Program-made: the position numbers and the translations under genes | Shown: positions 12,041 through 12,902 of the stretch, in pieces | How positions within the stretch are numbered: the first letter of the stretch is position 1 | Layout: the number at the start of each line of letters is the position of its first letter | Assembly: GCA_026984555.1 (NCBI GenBank) | Contig: JALSRY010000370.1 | Location: forward strand, 1 to 12,902 | Direction of reading: 5' to 3' | DNA: 12,902 nt | Origin: Phycisphaerae bacterium | GTDB taxonomy: Bacteria > Planctomycetota > Phycisphaerae > UBA1845 > Fen-1342 | Notes under the pieces: generated by a model | The model's input: only the letters and a program-made list of their open reading frames with translations | Database searches by the model: none | Told to the model about the DNA's origin: nothing

Positions 12041-12902
12041 AGAGAGGTGTGGGCGCCGCGGACGTGCGTTACATGCGCCGGGCGCTGGCGTTGGCGGCGC
12101 GGGGGCGGGGGGCGGTCGAGCCCAACCCGATGGTGGGGTGCGTGATCGTCAAGCACGGCCGGGTGATCGGCGAGGGGTACCACCGCCGGTTCGGGGGGCC
12201 ACACGCGGAGGTTGAGGCGTTGGCGCGTTGCGGCGTCTCGGCGCGCGGGGCGACGGTGTACGTCACGCTCGAACCGTGCTGCTACCACGGGAAAACGCCG
12301 CCGTGCACGCGGGCGTTGATCGAGGCTGGTGTGGCGCGGGTGGTGGCCGGGGTGGCGGATCCGAATCCGCGGGTAGCGGGCGGGGGGTTGCGCGCTCTGC
12401 GCTCGGCGGGGATCGAGGCACGTGTCGGTGTGCTGGCTGACGAGGCGGTGGCGCTGAACGCGCCGTTTTTCAAGCTCGTGCGGTGCGGCCGGCCGTGGGT
12501 GATTCTGAAATGGGCACAGAGCCTGGATGGTCGCATCGCGACGCGCACGGGGGACTCGAAGTGGATCACGGACGAGACCTGTCGCCGACATGCCCACCGT
12601 GAGCGGGCGCGGGTGGATGCGATTGTCGTGGGTCGCAGAACGGTGGAGATCGACGATCCGTTGCTGACGGCGCGCGGTTGTCGGCTTCGGCGGGTCGCGG
12701 CGCGTGTGGTGGTGGACACGAGTCTGCGGGTGCCGCTGGCGGCCCGGCTGGTGCGCACGGCGAGCGAGGTTCCGACGTGGGTATTCTGCGGGCGGGACGC
12801 ATCGCGGGCGCGGGCGCGACGGCTGGAGGCCGCGGGTTGCCGCGTCGTCCGCGTGCGAACGAGTGGCGGGCGGGTGTCCCTGCCGGCCATGCTCGACCGG
12901 CT
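12037..12902 (+). CDS. ribD: Riboflavin biosynthesis deaminase/reductase RibD (3' end outside window)
   Basis: The first 288 codons of the bifunctional enzyme catalysing the second and third steps of riboflavin synthesis: deamination of the pyrimidine formed from GTP, then NADPH-dependent reduction of its ribosyl side chain. The N-terminal deaminase domain (about 8-145) has the zinc site HAEVEAL (H56, E58) and EPCCYHGKTPPC (C81, C90), with NPMVGCVIV before it and DPNPRVAGGG after it. The reductase domain begins at RPWVILKWAQSLDGRIAT (152-169) and carries SKWIT and DAIVVGRRTVEIDDPLLTAR. The usual length is near 360-370 residues, so roughly 70-80 are missing beyond the edge. The ATG at 12037 overlaps the upstream stop and has GGGGAG about 6 nt upstream. 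The other rib genes may lie further right. Confidence 0.95.
   Translation, partial: MKRGVGAADVRYMRRALALAARGRGAVEPNPMVGCVIVKHGRVIGEGYHRRFGGPHAEVEALARCGVSARGATVYVTLEPCCYHGKTPPCTRALIEAGVARVVAGVADPNPRVAGGGLRALRSAGIEARVGVLADEAVALNAPFFKLVRCGRPWVILKWAQSLDGRIATRTGDSKWITDETCRRHAHRERARVDAIVVGRRTVEIDDPLLTARGCRLRRVAARVVVDTSLRVPLAARLVRTASEVPTWVFCGRDASRARARRLEAAGCRVVRVRTSGGRVSLPAMLDR

Noticed and set aside
1-12902. tRNA, rRNA, CRISPR, IS or attachment sites
   Set aside because: I looked for cloverleaf-like arms, regularly spaced repeats, transposase motifs and terminal repeats and saw none. A covariance-model search could still find a small RNA that I missed.

Overview
The window comes from a very GC-rich bacterial chromosome, most likely a member of the Planctomycetota. 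The best evidence is the pseudopilin at the left edge, whose FTLIELLVVVAIIALL head and DGHV tail belong to the DUF1559 / H-X9-DG prepilin family that is greatly expanded in that phylum. A DUF1571 lipoprotein and an AmmeMemoRadiSam radical SAM enzyme agree with this. The class cannot be fixed from the sequence; a Phycisphaerae-like member is a guess. I saw no IS element, integrase, tRNA, rRNA or CRISPR array, so this looks like ordinary chromosomal backbone.

Layout, left to right. (1) 1-1436, minus strand: a small single-pass membrane protein followed by the DUF1559 pseudopilin, which leaves the window; probably one operon. (2) 1726-2640, plus strand: a tandem-GNAT acetyltransferase, convergent with the next block. 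(3) 2675-4240, minus strand: an AmrS-type radical SAM protein followed by a tandem-ACT protein, 45 bp apart. (4) 4355-6791: a divergent nucleotide-sugar pair. UDP-glucose 6-dehydrogenase (minus) makes UDP-glucuronate and a UXS-type decarboxylase (plus) probably converts it to UDP-xylose. They share a 178-bp control region with a perfect hairpin in each leader. (5) 6882-10841, minus strand: four same-direction genes separated by 100-134 bp. These are an AraC regulator, a two-TM protein with TPR-like repeats, a solitary beta-class DNA methyltransferase and a Mut7-C RNase-domain protein with a zinc ribbon. (6) 11186-12902, plus strand: a DUF1571 lipoprotein whose stop overlaps the start of ribD (riboflavin synthesis), which leaves the window at the right edge.

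The genes form small functional units, not one large system. The most coherent unit is ugd/uxs, a two-step route to UDP-xylose for surface polysaccharide. The units that best repay a second look are the lipoprotein/ribD overlap, the solitary methyltransferase with its unassigned C-terminal region, the amrS/ACT pair lacking its usual partners, and the pseudopilin with its small membrane partner. I did not find a convincing new defence or mobile system.

Start codons were chosen from Shine-Dalgarno spacing where visible. Many long open frames on the opposite strand are by-products of high GC content and were left out.
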